NCBI RefSeq assembly: GCF_004359215.1
Contig: NC_090621.1
Coordinates: forward strand, 2,540,959-2,576,702
Source of the DNA: Bremia lactucae
Lineage: Eukaryota; Oomycota; Peronosporomycetes; Peronosporales; Peronosporaceae
Length of the DNA: 35,744 bases
Reading direction: 5' to 3'
The position numbers were made by a program, and so were the translations under genes. The notes under the pieces are model-generated. The model saw nothing but the letters and a program-made list of their open reading frames with translations, had not been told where the DNA came from and searched no databases. Positions 10,050 through 18,954 of this stretch are shown piece by piece (position 1 is the first letter of the stretch; every line of letters starts with the position of its first letter).

Positions 10050-10134
10050 TGGAAGGCCAATTTGTTGTCGACTGTAATTTTGCCAAATTGATTCTTCGAT
10101 AAAGAATCTTGCTGGCGTCAGTGACAGGGTTCAA
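10050..10134 (-). repeat. Dispersed repeat unit, copy 4 (short form)
   Basis: On the minus strand it reads GTCACTGACGCCAGCAAGAT, AAAATTACAGTCGACAAC and GGCCTTCCAGAAGCAGAAGG. It sits directly upstream of the MLF promoter copy, as copy 1 does at the left arm. Confidence 0.65.
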
Positions 10135-10356
10135 ATATAGATATCAAGATCTCGAAATGACTACACTCAAGTTTTCGTTTCGAAATGTTCTCAATTTCGC
10201 TGCACGAAATCCTCCATTCGACAAACTTCTAGAAAAAAACTCCTATTGCGACCAAGAAAAAAAAATGCCAGCCCAGCCCAGCCCAACTCAATTCATTTTC
10301 AAAATTGCAACCAAACAAACAAAACACTTTCAAACCTTTTAAACAATCAAGCCACT

Positions 10357-10657
10357 ATGTTTAACACGTGGGATCTCGTCCGACCACGCTTCTGGTACCC
10401 AATGTCCTCACTGGAGCAGTCCATGATGGACCTGGAGCACATGTACGGACTTATGAGTCACTCGCGCTTCCCTTTCGACATGAATAGCGAGATGCTGGCT
10501 GCACCCAGCGCAATGGAAGATGACGATTTCTTCAAAGATCTGCCTGTGCTGGCACGTGAGCAGCAACCCGCGACGCAGCACCGCGAGGAATCCGTGCAGC
10601 TTAACGACAAGAAGGCCACGACGAACGATTCGAACCAGTCCAACAAGGGCAAACCAA
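10357..10657 (+). pseudogene. 5' partial copy of the MLF-like gene
   Basis: Starts MFNTWDLVRPRFW and follows the intact gene for about 100 codons, with one visible difference (NKGKP for NKDKP), ending at a single N (10658). Directly after the N the sequence matches the gene's last few codons and 3' flank (GGATGGTGACAGGCTCGGCA), so about 450 bp of coding sequence is absent. Promoter and leader are retained upstream. A single N often marks an unresolved assembly join, so the deletion could be artificial. As written it cannot give a full MLF-like protein. Confidence 0.8.
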
Positions 10658-10659
10658 NA

Positions 10660-10855
10660 TTTTGAGTTGGATGGTGACAGGCTCGGCAGTCTCACTGTTG
10701 ATCTGACCATTATTGAGGCAGTGGAAAGGATACATATTTGTTGAAAGTATAAATTTTATTGAATGAATCAATCTAGTTAATGAAAGGAATATTTTTGCTT
10801 AAATGCTTCAGCAAGATTCTTTATCGAAAAATTACGATCTCTTGAATAACCTTAT
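10660..10855 (+). repeat. MLF 3' tail copy followed by a partial repeat unit
   Basis: 10660-10800 matches the end and 3' flank of the MLF-like gene (inverse of about 7500-7360). 10805-10840 then carries the AGCAAGATTCTTTATCGAA start of the dispersed repeat unit, broken off at AAATTACGATCTC. Confidence 0.6.
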
Positions 10856-11519
10856 TTTCTGGATAGTTTTCTTTTGCTTGCTCTATCCTTTTGTTAAAGA
10901 CTAAATCTGAGTTTTCATTAAATATTTCCCTTACAACTTTGCTTGCTTCAGTATTATTGCAGGAGATGGTGATTTACCTGATGAAATTGCTAATAGCTAT
11001 GTTGGCAATAAAGGCAGTTGTTTTATAGCATCTGTTGATAAAGACTGTAAATTTTTCTAGTTTTTCACGAAGTATATCGTTGTTCAACCTTTTTTAAATT
11101 TTATCTATTATTTAAGAAAAATCTAAACGGCGATTATAACCTTTTAATTTACCTTTAAATTGTTTTTTGAATTTCGTTTTTTTTGGAAATAACATAATTA
11201 AGTTTTTTTAATTTGTTTTTTTAAAAAATTGGGATTTAATCGTATTTTTAATGGCTTTAAAAAAAACCATAATTTAATACTACAAATACCGGGTAACAGC
11301 GAAAAGAGCTTCCACTTTGCCAATTGTTTTTTATTTCTTTTTCTTTCAATTAAATAGTCTGGACTTAAATTCATTACTTATTCCTAATTATACGACCTTG
11401 TTCTCTTTGCCAATCTTTTTCTTTTATAGTTTGCCTTTTATCGTGCTGCTTAACAAGGCTAAATTACAGTAGAAAGACCAACTAACTCTGCTGCCCCCGC
11501 CCCTTCCTTCGCTCTTGCC
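10856..11519. other. AT-rich island without a recognised gene
   Basis: Much more AT-rich than its surroundings, with many T and A runs. Two short stretches look coding: on the minus strand about 10945-10838 (KVVREIFNENSDLVFN, then IEQAKENYPENKVIQEIV) and on the plus strand about 10959-11058 (GDGDLPDEIANSYVGNKG, then CFIASVDKDCKFF and a stop). They are on opposite strands, and I recognise neither. The 3' part may include the leader of the Copia gag scrap that follows. Confidence 0.4.
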
Positions 11520-11635
11520 ATGAACACCTCTATGACTTCTACTGCCCGTATCAAAAAGTTTGACGGGGTTAACTTTCATCTGTATTGGAAATTCAAGATG
11601 CAGATGGTGTTGGAAGAGCGGGACTTACTACAAAT
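11520..11635 (+). pseudogene. Copia gag N-terminal fragment
   Basis: ATG 11520 opens a frame with the typical Ty1/Copia gag start: KKFDGVNFHLYWKFKMQMVL then EERDLLQ. Homology stops at about 11633, where the dispersed repeat (GGCCTTCTAGAAGCA) begins; the frame runs on by chance to 11690. It differs from the Copia element at 21497 (FDGSNYVLWSYKMKMYL), so it is a separate lineage. Confidence 0.7.
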
Positions 11636-11960
11636 TGGCCTTCTAGAAGCAAAAGGCACTTGTAGTCATTTTGATATTATATATATTTAGGGGAACCCAT
11701 TCACTGACGGCAGCCAGATCCAGTATTATAAATTCAGTAAGTTAACTTTACTCTCGACTACACATTGACCTTCCAGAAACAAATGATTTCAAAGAATGGC
11801 GGCAATTTATCATGTCGCAGACATGCATTGTACAATATAAGAAATGAAAAATAAATAAAACGTCAATTTGAAATAATCAAAAGATAAGCGGCATTTTAAC
11901 ATTTCGAAGAAATGTATCGTTAAACATAATAAATAAAAAGATATTAGTTTCCTGTGAAAT
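11632..11960 (+). repeat. Dispersed repeat unit, copy 5 (long form)
   Basis: Closely matches the reverse complement of 9720-10070 from AATTGGCCTTC through ATTCACTGACGGCAGCCAGA, ATGGCGGCAATTTATCATGT and the final AAGATATTAGTTTC. It truncates a Copia gag fragment at its left edge, so it moved or was copied after that. Confidence 0.75.
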
Positions 11961-12087
11961 AGTCAGAATTATTATTATAGTAACAAGAGACATGTGTAAT
12001 CTTTTTCGAATATTGGGGAATCACCCTCAAAACCTTTTAAAAATTAATGATCGATATAGTGGATTCGGAGCCTAAAGCTCCGCCGAG

Positions 12088-12195
12088 AAACAGGCTACTA
12101 TTGAAGCAGTGGAAAGGATAAATGTTTGTTGAAGGTATAAGTTTTGTTGAATGTAGCAATCTAATAAATGTAAGGAATATTATTGCTCGAATGCT
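12088..12195 (+). repeat. Fragment of the MLF-like gene's 3' tail
   Basis: ATTGAAGCAGTGGAAAGGAT, TTTGTTGAA, GAATGTAGCAATCTA and TAATGTAAGGAAT-like blocks match 10715-10800 and the inverse of 7440-7360. With the intact gene and the 10357 copy, this is a third partial trace of the locus. Confidence 0.6.
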
Positions 12196-12231
12196 TTGAT
12201 GACATGATAATATTGGATGGGTTATTGGAAC

Positions 12232-12403
12232 TGTCAGGAATGACGGTAAATTTCGACTGAATTTAATATAGTTTTACTAACCGATAATTTCTGTATACTC
12301 CTTAAGGTATCGCCTATCCTAAATCTAATTCTCACTAAGTATCATCTCTCCTAATTGCGCAAACCTTTTTACTTATTTTTATTGTAACGCATATGTAAAA
12401 TTG
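12232..12403 (-). repeat. G1 3' LTR
   Basis: Aligns with 16420-16592: GGAATGA, ATCGCCTATCCT, TAAGTATCATCTCTCCTAAT and GCGCAAACCTTTTTACTT are shared. The minus-strand 3' end is CCTGACA here and CCTAACA in the other copy. The outer boundary near 12403 is approximate. Confidence 0.75.
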
Positions 12404-13194
12404 AACTTTCGTTCGCAAACGTTTGTTGCTGGGCACGCGAGACGTGTAAGCTTATTGATGAGCGCAAAACAACTTGCTTGACAAACAATGAATTTGTTTC
12501 GGAGCTTTTCCATGCTTCTTTAAACTGAGCATCTCTGGCGTAGCCTTGTTGAAGTAGCTTACTAACTTGTGGTGACAACTCAACATACGACGCTGTCATT
12601 AAGGTGGTAACTTGCAGAGCCTCAGCCTCCTTCCTGGGCAGCGTTGGCACCGAGGGAGAACAAATAAACGTGTACCTCGTTGTTGGCAACTAGAATCGCA
12701 CTTATGAAAGTGGATATTGTCCACGACAGTATCATCAGGCCGGCGCGAAAGCGCATCAGCTACGACGTTTAAAGCACCATTAATGTGGTGTATAGGAAAC
12801 GTATATTGAGCGAAGGTGGTCAAGTATCGAGCCAACTTTGGCGAGACTTTCGGATGATGAAGCAGCCAAGAGCAGGCGCTATTGCTCGTGAAAATCTCAA
12901 ACTGATGGCCATTAAGGTAATGACGTCATTTGTCTAACCCTGCTTTGATTGCAAAGAGCTCCTTTTCATGAGCAGGCCAATAAATCTTATGGACTCCAAG
13001 CTTCTTTGAATAGAGGCTACTGGATGGTCATGTCCATTGGGAAATTGCGATAAAACACCTCCCACGCACGACCCTGATGCATCCGTAGTGAGAACAAACG
13101 GGCGTGAAAAGCTGGGCGAAATTAGCACAGGTGCGACTTGTAAGGCAGACTTCAGCCTTACGAAGGATCCTCTTGTTCTGCATTCCAGACCCAT
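12369..13194 (-). pseudogene. G1 RNase H and connecting region
   Basis: Minus-strand pieces in order: FVLTTDASGSCVGGVLSQF (about 13110-13050; the first catalytic Asp of the Ty3/Gypsy RNase H), a degraded middle, then INGALNVVADALSRRPDD (near 12780-12730; the RNase H C-terminal signature). A linker of about 80 residues (YVELSPQVSKLLQQGY) follows and ends close to the LTR. At least three frame breaks separate the pieces. Confidence 0.8.
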
Positions 13195-13349
13195 GGAGAA
13201 TCTTTCTTAACGAGATGGCTCAATAGCTAAACTATGTGCGCAAAGTGATGAATAAAGTGGCGATAATAACCAGCAAGACCAAGAAAATTTGTAATTCCTT
13301 TACAGAGGTAGGTGGTGGACACTTAGCGATTGCTTCCGTCTTCGTATTA

Positions 13350-14117
13350 TCAACGGATAATCATTTGCCAGAAGCAGTGTGCCCCAAAAAACTGACCTCT
13401 TGACGCGCAAATTCGCACTTGCCGATGCACGATGCGAGCGAATAGAGTTTCCTTGCGTAATGCGTCGAACACGATAGCAAGATGTCCAAGATGCTCGTCA
13501 TAAGAGACGGAAAAGATGCATATATCATCCAAATATACCACAACGAATGGGAACTTATTAGAAGGAACACGCATCAAGCGCGATTAAATGCCAGGTATTC
13601 CAGCAAGGCCAATCGAAGCAACGCACCACTGATACGTATCACTTGATGTACGAAACGTAGTGTACTTTTTGCTATCCGAATGGATACGCATCTGATGGTA
13701 CCCTTGCGCTAAGTCAATGACTGTGAAATAGCTCATACCTTGCATCTTATCGAATAAATCATCGGTTCGGGGCAAAGGTATTTTAGGGACGACTGACTTT
13801 GAGTTGACGTAACGAAAGTCAATCACCCAACGGAGCAAAATGTTCGCGTTTCCGGATCGAATCCATTCCGAACGAGATACACTCGTACCGGTTGTTGGGT
13901 CCGTTTTAGGAATGCCAAAGATGTTTGATACCCAAGGCGAGTCTGAAAGCTCGATCCATCTGCGTGGAAGATTCTCATCGACGACATTCTGTAAAGACTT
14001 TTGTTCAACTTGTAAAAGTTGAAACGGCGGACGATTACTCGGTTGCGCACCGGGTTGCATATTGATTTCAAACTCAACCGACCGATGAGGAGGCAATAAA
14101 CTCAGTAAATTTTTCAA
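13350..14117 (-). pseudogene. G1 reverse transcriptase
   Basis: 14117-13584 encodes fingers and palm: WVSNIFGIPKTD, RWVIDFRYVNSKSV, LPRTDDLFDKM and the first catalytic Asp in YFTVIDLAQGYHQM. A frame break at about 13584 is followed by VVVYLDDICIFS (13550-13510), the YxDD catalytic motif. Ty3/Gypsy type by motif order and by the RNase H that follows. Confidence 0.88.
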
Positions 14118-14230
14118 AAAAACATCTTTATAGGACTCGAGTAAAGCCTTTAACCGTTGTTCCCGAGGTTATGTAAATTCCGACTCTGTATAAATTTTGA
14201 CACGATAGACTTCTTCGTATTATGATGTCT

Positions 14231-14455
14231 TCAATTTCCTTGAAAAGTCGGCAGAGGAAATAATGACCGGTTCAAAAACCTCATCCTGTGGTATGTCACA
14301 CTATTGAACGAAACTTGATGAGACCGCCAATTTATGATTGGCTCGTGCGCAGTAAACCAAGGCCTACCCAGAATTACAACATGGAAATTGCTCATTGGCC
14401 ACTCAATGACCGGAACGTCAGAAAAAATGATTTCCGTCAAAGTAGATATTTGCAA
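14231..14455 (-). pseudogene. G1 aspartic protease C-terminal part
   Basis: Encodes FHVVILGRPWFTAHEPIINW, the ILGxPWL-type segment that ends retroviral-like proteases. The D(S/T)GA active-site part would lie upstream, near 14600-14520, where the frame is broken. The adjacent RT start supports the assignment. Confidence 0.7.
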
Positions 14456-14799
14456 CTCCTTTTTTCACCTATTTTTTGGTTGTATCGGTGCCGTCGAAAC
14501 GAGTGACTTGAGTTGCCACTTCAGACGTGACGCGTTGCAGCAACCCCGGCTTCACCGCATTGCATGTGGCGCCAGAATTCAGCATTATGTTAGCAGCACG
14601 ATCGTCAAGATGACCCTATTGACGATCTATCTTTTCCCATGACGGAAGCAAAGTCACCTTCACTTAGTGTGGTGATAGCTTTATTTGACACAGTCGCGAT
14701 GATTTCTTCTTCAAATGACTCACTCACGAAATAGTTGACATTTGCACGATCGCGACGATATCCGTTGCGGCGACTATTTTGCTGGTTCCTTCGCTTGCG

Positions 14800-14841
14800 A
14801 CACTGCTGAATTGTGTGGCCCAGTTTTATGCAGTATGCACA
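14800..14841 (-). other. G1 gag zinc knuckle
   Basis: The minus strand encodes CAYCIKLGHTIQQC, a complete CX2CX4HX4C knuckle, followed by a basic RKRRNQQ stretch. This is the nucleocapsid part of gag. Confidence 0.8.
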
Positions 14842-14899
14842 CTTTGATTATTTGGATGCCTGTTATGGACGCGAGAAGACCAATGAAATGGTCGAGCAT

Positions 14900-15949
14900 T
14901 GTCGATTTCCATCAGCTCTGGCTCATTGTTTAACTCTCTGGCCACATTTGGTGAACCAGGACGAGGGGTTGTAGCGGTATAGTGATTTTAACCAACCGAA
15001 TGTGCGCGTTCAAAGTCGAGCGCCACAGTAATAGCCTCCGACAGTGTGTTTTCCCCGTCGGTATTGAACTTTCTTGCGTTCTTGTTTTTAATTCTCGTTG
15101 AAAATAGATAATTTGGTCTATTTCAGTCATGTCCCCAACTTGCGAAATAATGTGCCAAAATTTCGCAATGTAGTCCATTAAGCCTTTGCAATTGGCTTGT
15201 CCCAGCCTATGCAGGTCGTTTGAAAGACGTTGTTGTCGATCCGCAGAACGAGTTCCTCTTTACACTGCTAGAAAAACTCATCGACTGGGTGAATTTTTGA
15301 TGATTGAGCAAGAACCATTGTGCTGCTAATCCTCACAATGAACTTCCAAGTACGGCAAATACTTGAGGAGCCATTGCGTCCTATTTCCACTTCGTACCGC
15401 GCGCAATAAAATATTGCTGTACTTGCGCGTACTATAGTCGAACCGACTCTTCGCTTCTTCAGCTATACGTTGGTATTCTTAGCCCGTCCACCTTAAGCCC
15501 ACCTTTCTTTTGGGAATTAGCCAATGATTTTATTAACTCTTGGTGTTGCTGTAGCATTTGCATCATTTGCTGTTTTAGCTCGGCGTTTGAGGGTTGCCCA
15601 TATTGGAAGAAGGATATGTTCGGAACTTTTAAAAGACTTGGTTGCTTAGTTTATTTAAGAGTCTTAAGTTAAACCAAAGATCCTTTAAGATGGTGCGCTG
15701 AGCTTCTTCCAAAAACGCGTCTACTTCGTGTAGCGGAGCTGGTAAGGTGGACCCTTGCTTGGGCAGATAGGTTTTCTCCTTGGTTAGTTGCTTTACTAAG
15801 ATCTTTGCAATGCCCCGGGTCTTTTGCAAAGACGCAAGCAGATCGTTCGCAGTCTTTGCAGACTTCTCACCGTACTCAAAGAGGAAAGCCTTGCTGCAGT
15901 CGAATGGAATCTGAGTATTAGCCGTTCTCTTCTTGCTTATAGAACTCAA
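14900..15949 (-). pseudogene. G1 gag
   Basis: 15949-15629 is an open N-terminal part of 106 aa. Downstream on the same strand a Gln-rich stretch (QQMMQMLQQHQELIKSL) and GLRIPTY are followed by broken frames with AAQWFLLNHQKF and YIAKFWHIISQVGDM, the Retrotrans_gag-type middle. Stops and frameshifts are frequent. It precedes the zinc knuckle as expected. Confidence 0.65.
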
Positions 15950-16245
15950 CGACTTACTTTAGCCCTTAGGCGTAATGCGCTTGAGATTCAACCTTGTCAC
16001 AGATGGATTAACTGTTTCACCGAGTTTAGCCAGACGCAACCTCACACAGACTAAGCGACTGTATCTGCTAGGTAGACGCTTAGATTTACAGTGGATACTG
16101 AAAGCCACACACTCAAAATTGTGCTTCGAAAGGAATGGAGCAGTTGACACCGAGCGGAAATTTCCACGCTACAAGCTGGCTGTGAGCGGAATCTCTCACG
16201 TTACAAGCAGTACCGGGCAATCCAACCGCAGGGCAGTCCAGCGCG

Positions 16246-16395
16246 AACGGCGAAGAAGTGAACGAACGGCGATGAAGCGAGCGAACGGCGAAGAAGCGAG
16301 CGAATGGCGAAGAAGCGAGCGAACGGCGAAGAAGCGAGCGAACGGTGAAGAAGGATGCGAACGGCGAAGAAGCGAGTGGACGGCGGAGAAGCAAG
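16246..16395. repeat. 19-bp minisatellite in the G1 leader
   Basis: About eight head-to-tail copies of GAAGAAGCGAGCGAACGGC with point changes. It lies between the G1 5' LTR and gag. The period is not a multiple of three, so the open frames across it are repeat artefacts. Confidence 0.9.
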
Positions 16396-16402
16396 GGAAG
16401 AC

Positions 16403-16422
16403 CAACAAGTGATATCACTTGT
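16403..16422. repeat. Perfect 20-bp palindrome at the G1 LTR/leader boundary
   Basis: AACAAGTGATATCACTTGTT equals its own reverse complement and overlaps the last bases of the 5' LTR (TAACA end). It could be a dimerisation or packaging signal in the element RNA, or chance. Confidence 0.8.
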
Positions 16423-16592
16423 TAGGAATGAGGGTAAATTACGACTGCATTAAAATTTAGTCTTACTAACCGATACTTTGGTATACTCCTAAGGGTATCG
16501 CCTATCCTGAATCTAATTCTACTAAGTATCATCTCTCCTAATTGCGCAAACCTTTTTACTTGTTTTTATTATGGCGCATATGTATAATTGAA
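16420..16592 (-). repeat. G1 5' LTR
   Basis: Partner of 12232-12403. On the minus strand it ends CCTAACA. Length about 173 bp, short for a Gypsy LTR. Outer edge approximate. Confidence 0.75.
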
Positions 16593-16970
16593 TTAAAGAA
16601 ATTAAATGGCTCAAAATATAAATCGAAATGAGTGGTCAAGGGCTGAGCGAGTTGATTGGTCCTTACAGAAACGGTTCTTTTTAAATTTTAATGCATAGCA
16701 TTATCTTAATCGACCGTATAGCATCAGATGCTACGTCAAACAGATTGCTCGGATGCAGCCTTTACATTTTATCACAGTGCTTTCATAAAATCCTAGTGTG
16801 CTTTCAAGAAACGGCCTGATAAAAACTGTACTAATAATCGGTTAATAATAGTGAGTAGGTGCCACATGCTATCTCTTCAAGTAAGGAGAAAAAAGGCTAC
16901 CGTTCTAGCAAAGAATCAAAATATTTTGAATTGTGACCGAGATCCTAAAAGCTATGGATTTCATCGATTC
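16593..16970. other. Inter-element spacer with an old repeat copy
   Basis: No gene. 16795-16970 is the second copy of the repeat at 9266-9440. It is interrupted at 16970 by the Gypsy I LTR; the last bases GATTC would be the target duplication, whose partner is not in view. Confidence 0.6.
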
Positions 16971-17494
16971 TGTCGGCGGGCACGTCGTAATGCAGCCACG
17001 CTCTACTTAGACACACACCCTAGCACAGCGAGGAAGCGGTTTAACCTGCTTCTCTTGCGTGCAGTGAGGTAGTTGTGATGGGCGCGTTAGCGTCCTCACC
17101 CAACTCACTAAGTACTCTGATTATGTGTCGTCTCGGGAACGATAATCCGGCTCATCTTGCGCACTTATCAAGTAGGAAGTAGATGTCAGACAGATTTATA
17201 TTTAATCGTATTATCTATAAATACCTATTTTTACCAATCAAGATGTCATCTCTACAGACTACACTAAATACGTATTGCGAGCGTATCTTTCTAGATACCT
17301 CGCGTAGCGGATGACGCTAGCCGTCATCCCTCCTAATGTGAATGCACCCATGTGCATCACATGGGGTTGGTCACAAATGTACCACACCCGAGTGTTGGGT
17401 CTAATTACTATAATTTTGTAGTTGACCATCCCCTTAAGTACACCAAGTGTACTTCACGGGGACTGTAACATTAATGCAACTTTAGTTCGTTACA
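16971..17494 (-). repeat. Gypsy I 3' LTR (524 bp)
   Basis: On the minus strand it runs from TGTAACGAACTAAAG to GCCGACA. Homologous to 1-406, 27944-28450 and 32740-32905. It keeps the hairpins GTATCT/AGATAC, GATGACG/CGTCATC and the GTGAATGCAC/GTGCATCAC pair. Confidence 0.85.
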
Positions 17495-17510
17495 CCACCC
17501 CCTCTTTAAG
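17495..17510 (-). other. Gypsy I polypurine tract
   Basis: Minus strand CTTAAAGAGGGGGTGG sits immediately before TGTAAC of the LTR. This is the plus-strand primer site and fixes the element's 3' end here. Confidence 0.8.
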
Positions 17511-17614
17511 AACGAATTCGCATTTTTCAGTTCGTCACAGAGGAGAGAGAAACTAAAAGCAGCTTTACGCGCCGCTAGCTCACTCAATCACTTTAGCGGC
17601 CTGTGTTTCCATAC

Positions 17615-18954
17615 ATGGCGCCAAAGATGCCACCTAAAAGGGGCCACGTTGGTGGGTCGACTGCGAAGACGCCCACTCAACCTCAAACTAAGCGCACGCA
17701 CCGCGTTAATTCGCCGGCCGCGTCTAACGCCTTAGTCGAAACGCCGACAGCTACTGCTGTTGTCGCGTTAACAGGGCTTAAGGATATATCCCACTTTAAC
17801 AGTGAGGACGCTGATCCGTCGCTCATTGTCGACTACAATGAGTCGACACCGTTGCCGTCACCTCATAGTAGTGATGCGGACAACGAGCTCATGAGAAACG
17901 ATGATGGCGCATTATTGCCCATCCAAATTTTTCTCATGGCTCACAACATGGAGACAGCAAGATTTTCGAATGCTGTCTCGTCGTCTGCGCTGGAAAGCGC
18001 AGACATAGGTAATGAGAGCGCTGCCCATAAATGCGTAGCCGCGTCTCCGTTGGGTATAACCACAACGCCTCATGCTCAGACCATAATCCATAATGGTTCT
18101 GACATAGAGGATTCGGAGCCTAAAGCTCCGTCGATGACACGTAAACGTGCTCAGTGGGTGTCACAAGCCAGTCGTTTAGAACGTGTCTATGTGACGGGTG
18201 GCATACCAAAGATGCCACCTCTATCTAAATGGCCTCGTTTAAACGGGCCAAGTGCGTCGCTCCTAAAGCGCGCTGTTCAAGACGCACATAATTATAATGG
18301 CGTCTTAAAATCTTGGAGGGCTCAGGGAAAATCGTTTGGGCGTATTTTTTCTATTCCGGTCGTGTTGCGTTCAAATGAAACGCCCGACCAATAGGAGGCG
18401 GAATTCCTGTGCCGCATTCAACCGCATTCCGATGCGATATAACAGCGGTCGCAGCGAATTAATTTCGCCCGCTTGCGTGTGAAAGAATTATGGGCGGTAC
18501 TATACCCCCTGTTTCTTCTCACAACGCTACTTCTACTAGTCCATTTGAGACTAGCGAAGAGGCCTCAGTTGGTGCTCCTTTTCATGGGCAGCCACCAAGC
18601 CGGGCACATCAATACGTAGGGTATCGATTGGTTCCCAAGAGTCAAAACTCTTCGAGTAACCTTTTCATTGGACGAGGACCTAATACCCTTGCCCCACTAA
18701 GCGGTGGGCAAACCATCTTTCTACAAGGAAGCATTGATTCCCACCCGCATCCATTAGTGCAGGCGGCGCCCGATAGGAGTGGCGATCTCGCCCAACTACT
18801 CGCGGCTGCTTTACCTTCGTCCGTTCAGTCAGGCGTTAAGCGCTGCTGAACGAGCAGCGCGTCCGTGCGAAGGCTCGTCAGGGTTATGAGCGCCTGATGG
18901 CTCGCTTGGACCTCTTTGAAAGGATAATGCTGGGATTCGCTTTCTTCGCGTGAT
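17615..18954 (+). pseudogene. Antisense accessory ORF of Gypsy I, unknown family
   Basis: Starts MAPKMPPKRGHVGGS and stays open for 259 aa to 18394. Homology with element II continues in shifted frames through 18490-18849 (MGGTIPPVSSHN to LAQLLAAALPSSVQS), then after a 2-bp deletion near 18832 to VRAKARQGYERLMARLDLF, ending near 18954. The N-terminus is basic and Ser/Thr/Pro-rich; about residues 190-245 form a conserved-looking block (LERVYVTGGIPKMPPLSKWP, LLKRAVQDAHNYNGVLKSW); the C-terminus looks helical and basic. No zinc knuckle, protease, RT or envelope features and no obvious membrane segment or signal peptide. It is transcriptionally opposite to pol, on the LTR-complement strand. I do not recognise it. 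It is not the element's gag: a gag with a knuckle exists in elements II-IV of the same family. Confidence 0.7.

Larger units (their letters stand above)
9720..10745 (-). repeat. Right arm of the inverted duplication
   Basis: Reverse-complement partner of 7424-8900. The most similar parts are the MLF coding segment (10357-10657 against 8230-7951) and its promoter. The flanking repeat blocks are more diverged. Confidence 0.8.
12232..16592 (-). mobile_element. Degraded Ty3/Gypsy element G1 lacking integrase
   Basis: LTR copies at 12232-12403 and 16420-16592 enclose, on the minus strand: leader with a minisatellite, gag, zinc knuckle, protease, reverse transcriptase and RNase H. After the RNase H and its linker the sequence runs straight into the 3' LTR; no integrase motif (HHCC or DDE) is present. 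Coding parts carry many stops and frameshifts. The element is dead and needs no outer flank to explain the deletion, since both LTRs remain. Confidence 0.85.

Noticed and set aside
16246..16395. CRISPR-like repeat array
   Set aside because: Units are contiguous 19-bp repeats without spacers, in a eukaryotic retrotransposon.
15975..16412. 145-codon plus-strand frame with Arg/Glu-rich repeats
   Set aside because: It is a translation of the 19-bp minisatellite and the antisense of the G1 gag leader; the period is not a multiple of three and no family fits.
17615..18394. Gag protein of element I in an inverted block
   Set aside because: Same arrangement in element II, where a true gag with a knuckle precedes pol on the other strand; the polypurine tract and LTR polarity rule out a simple inversion.
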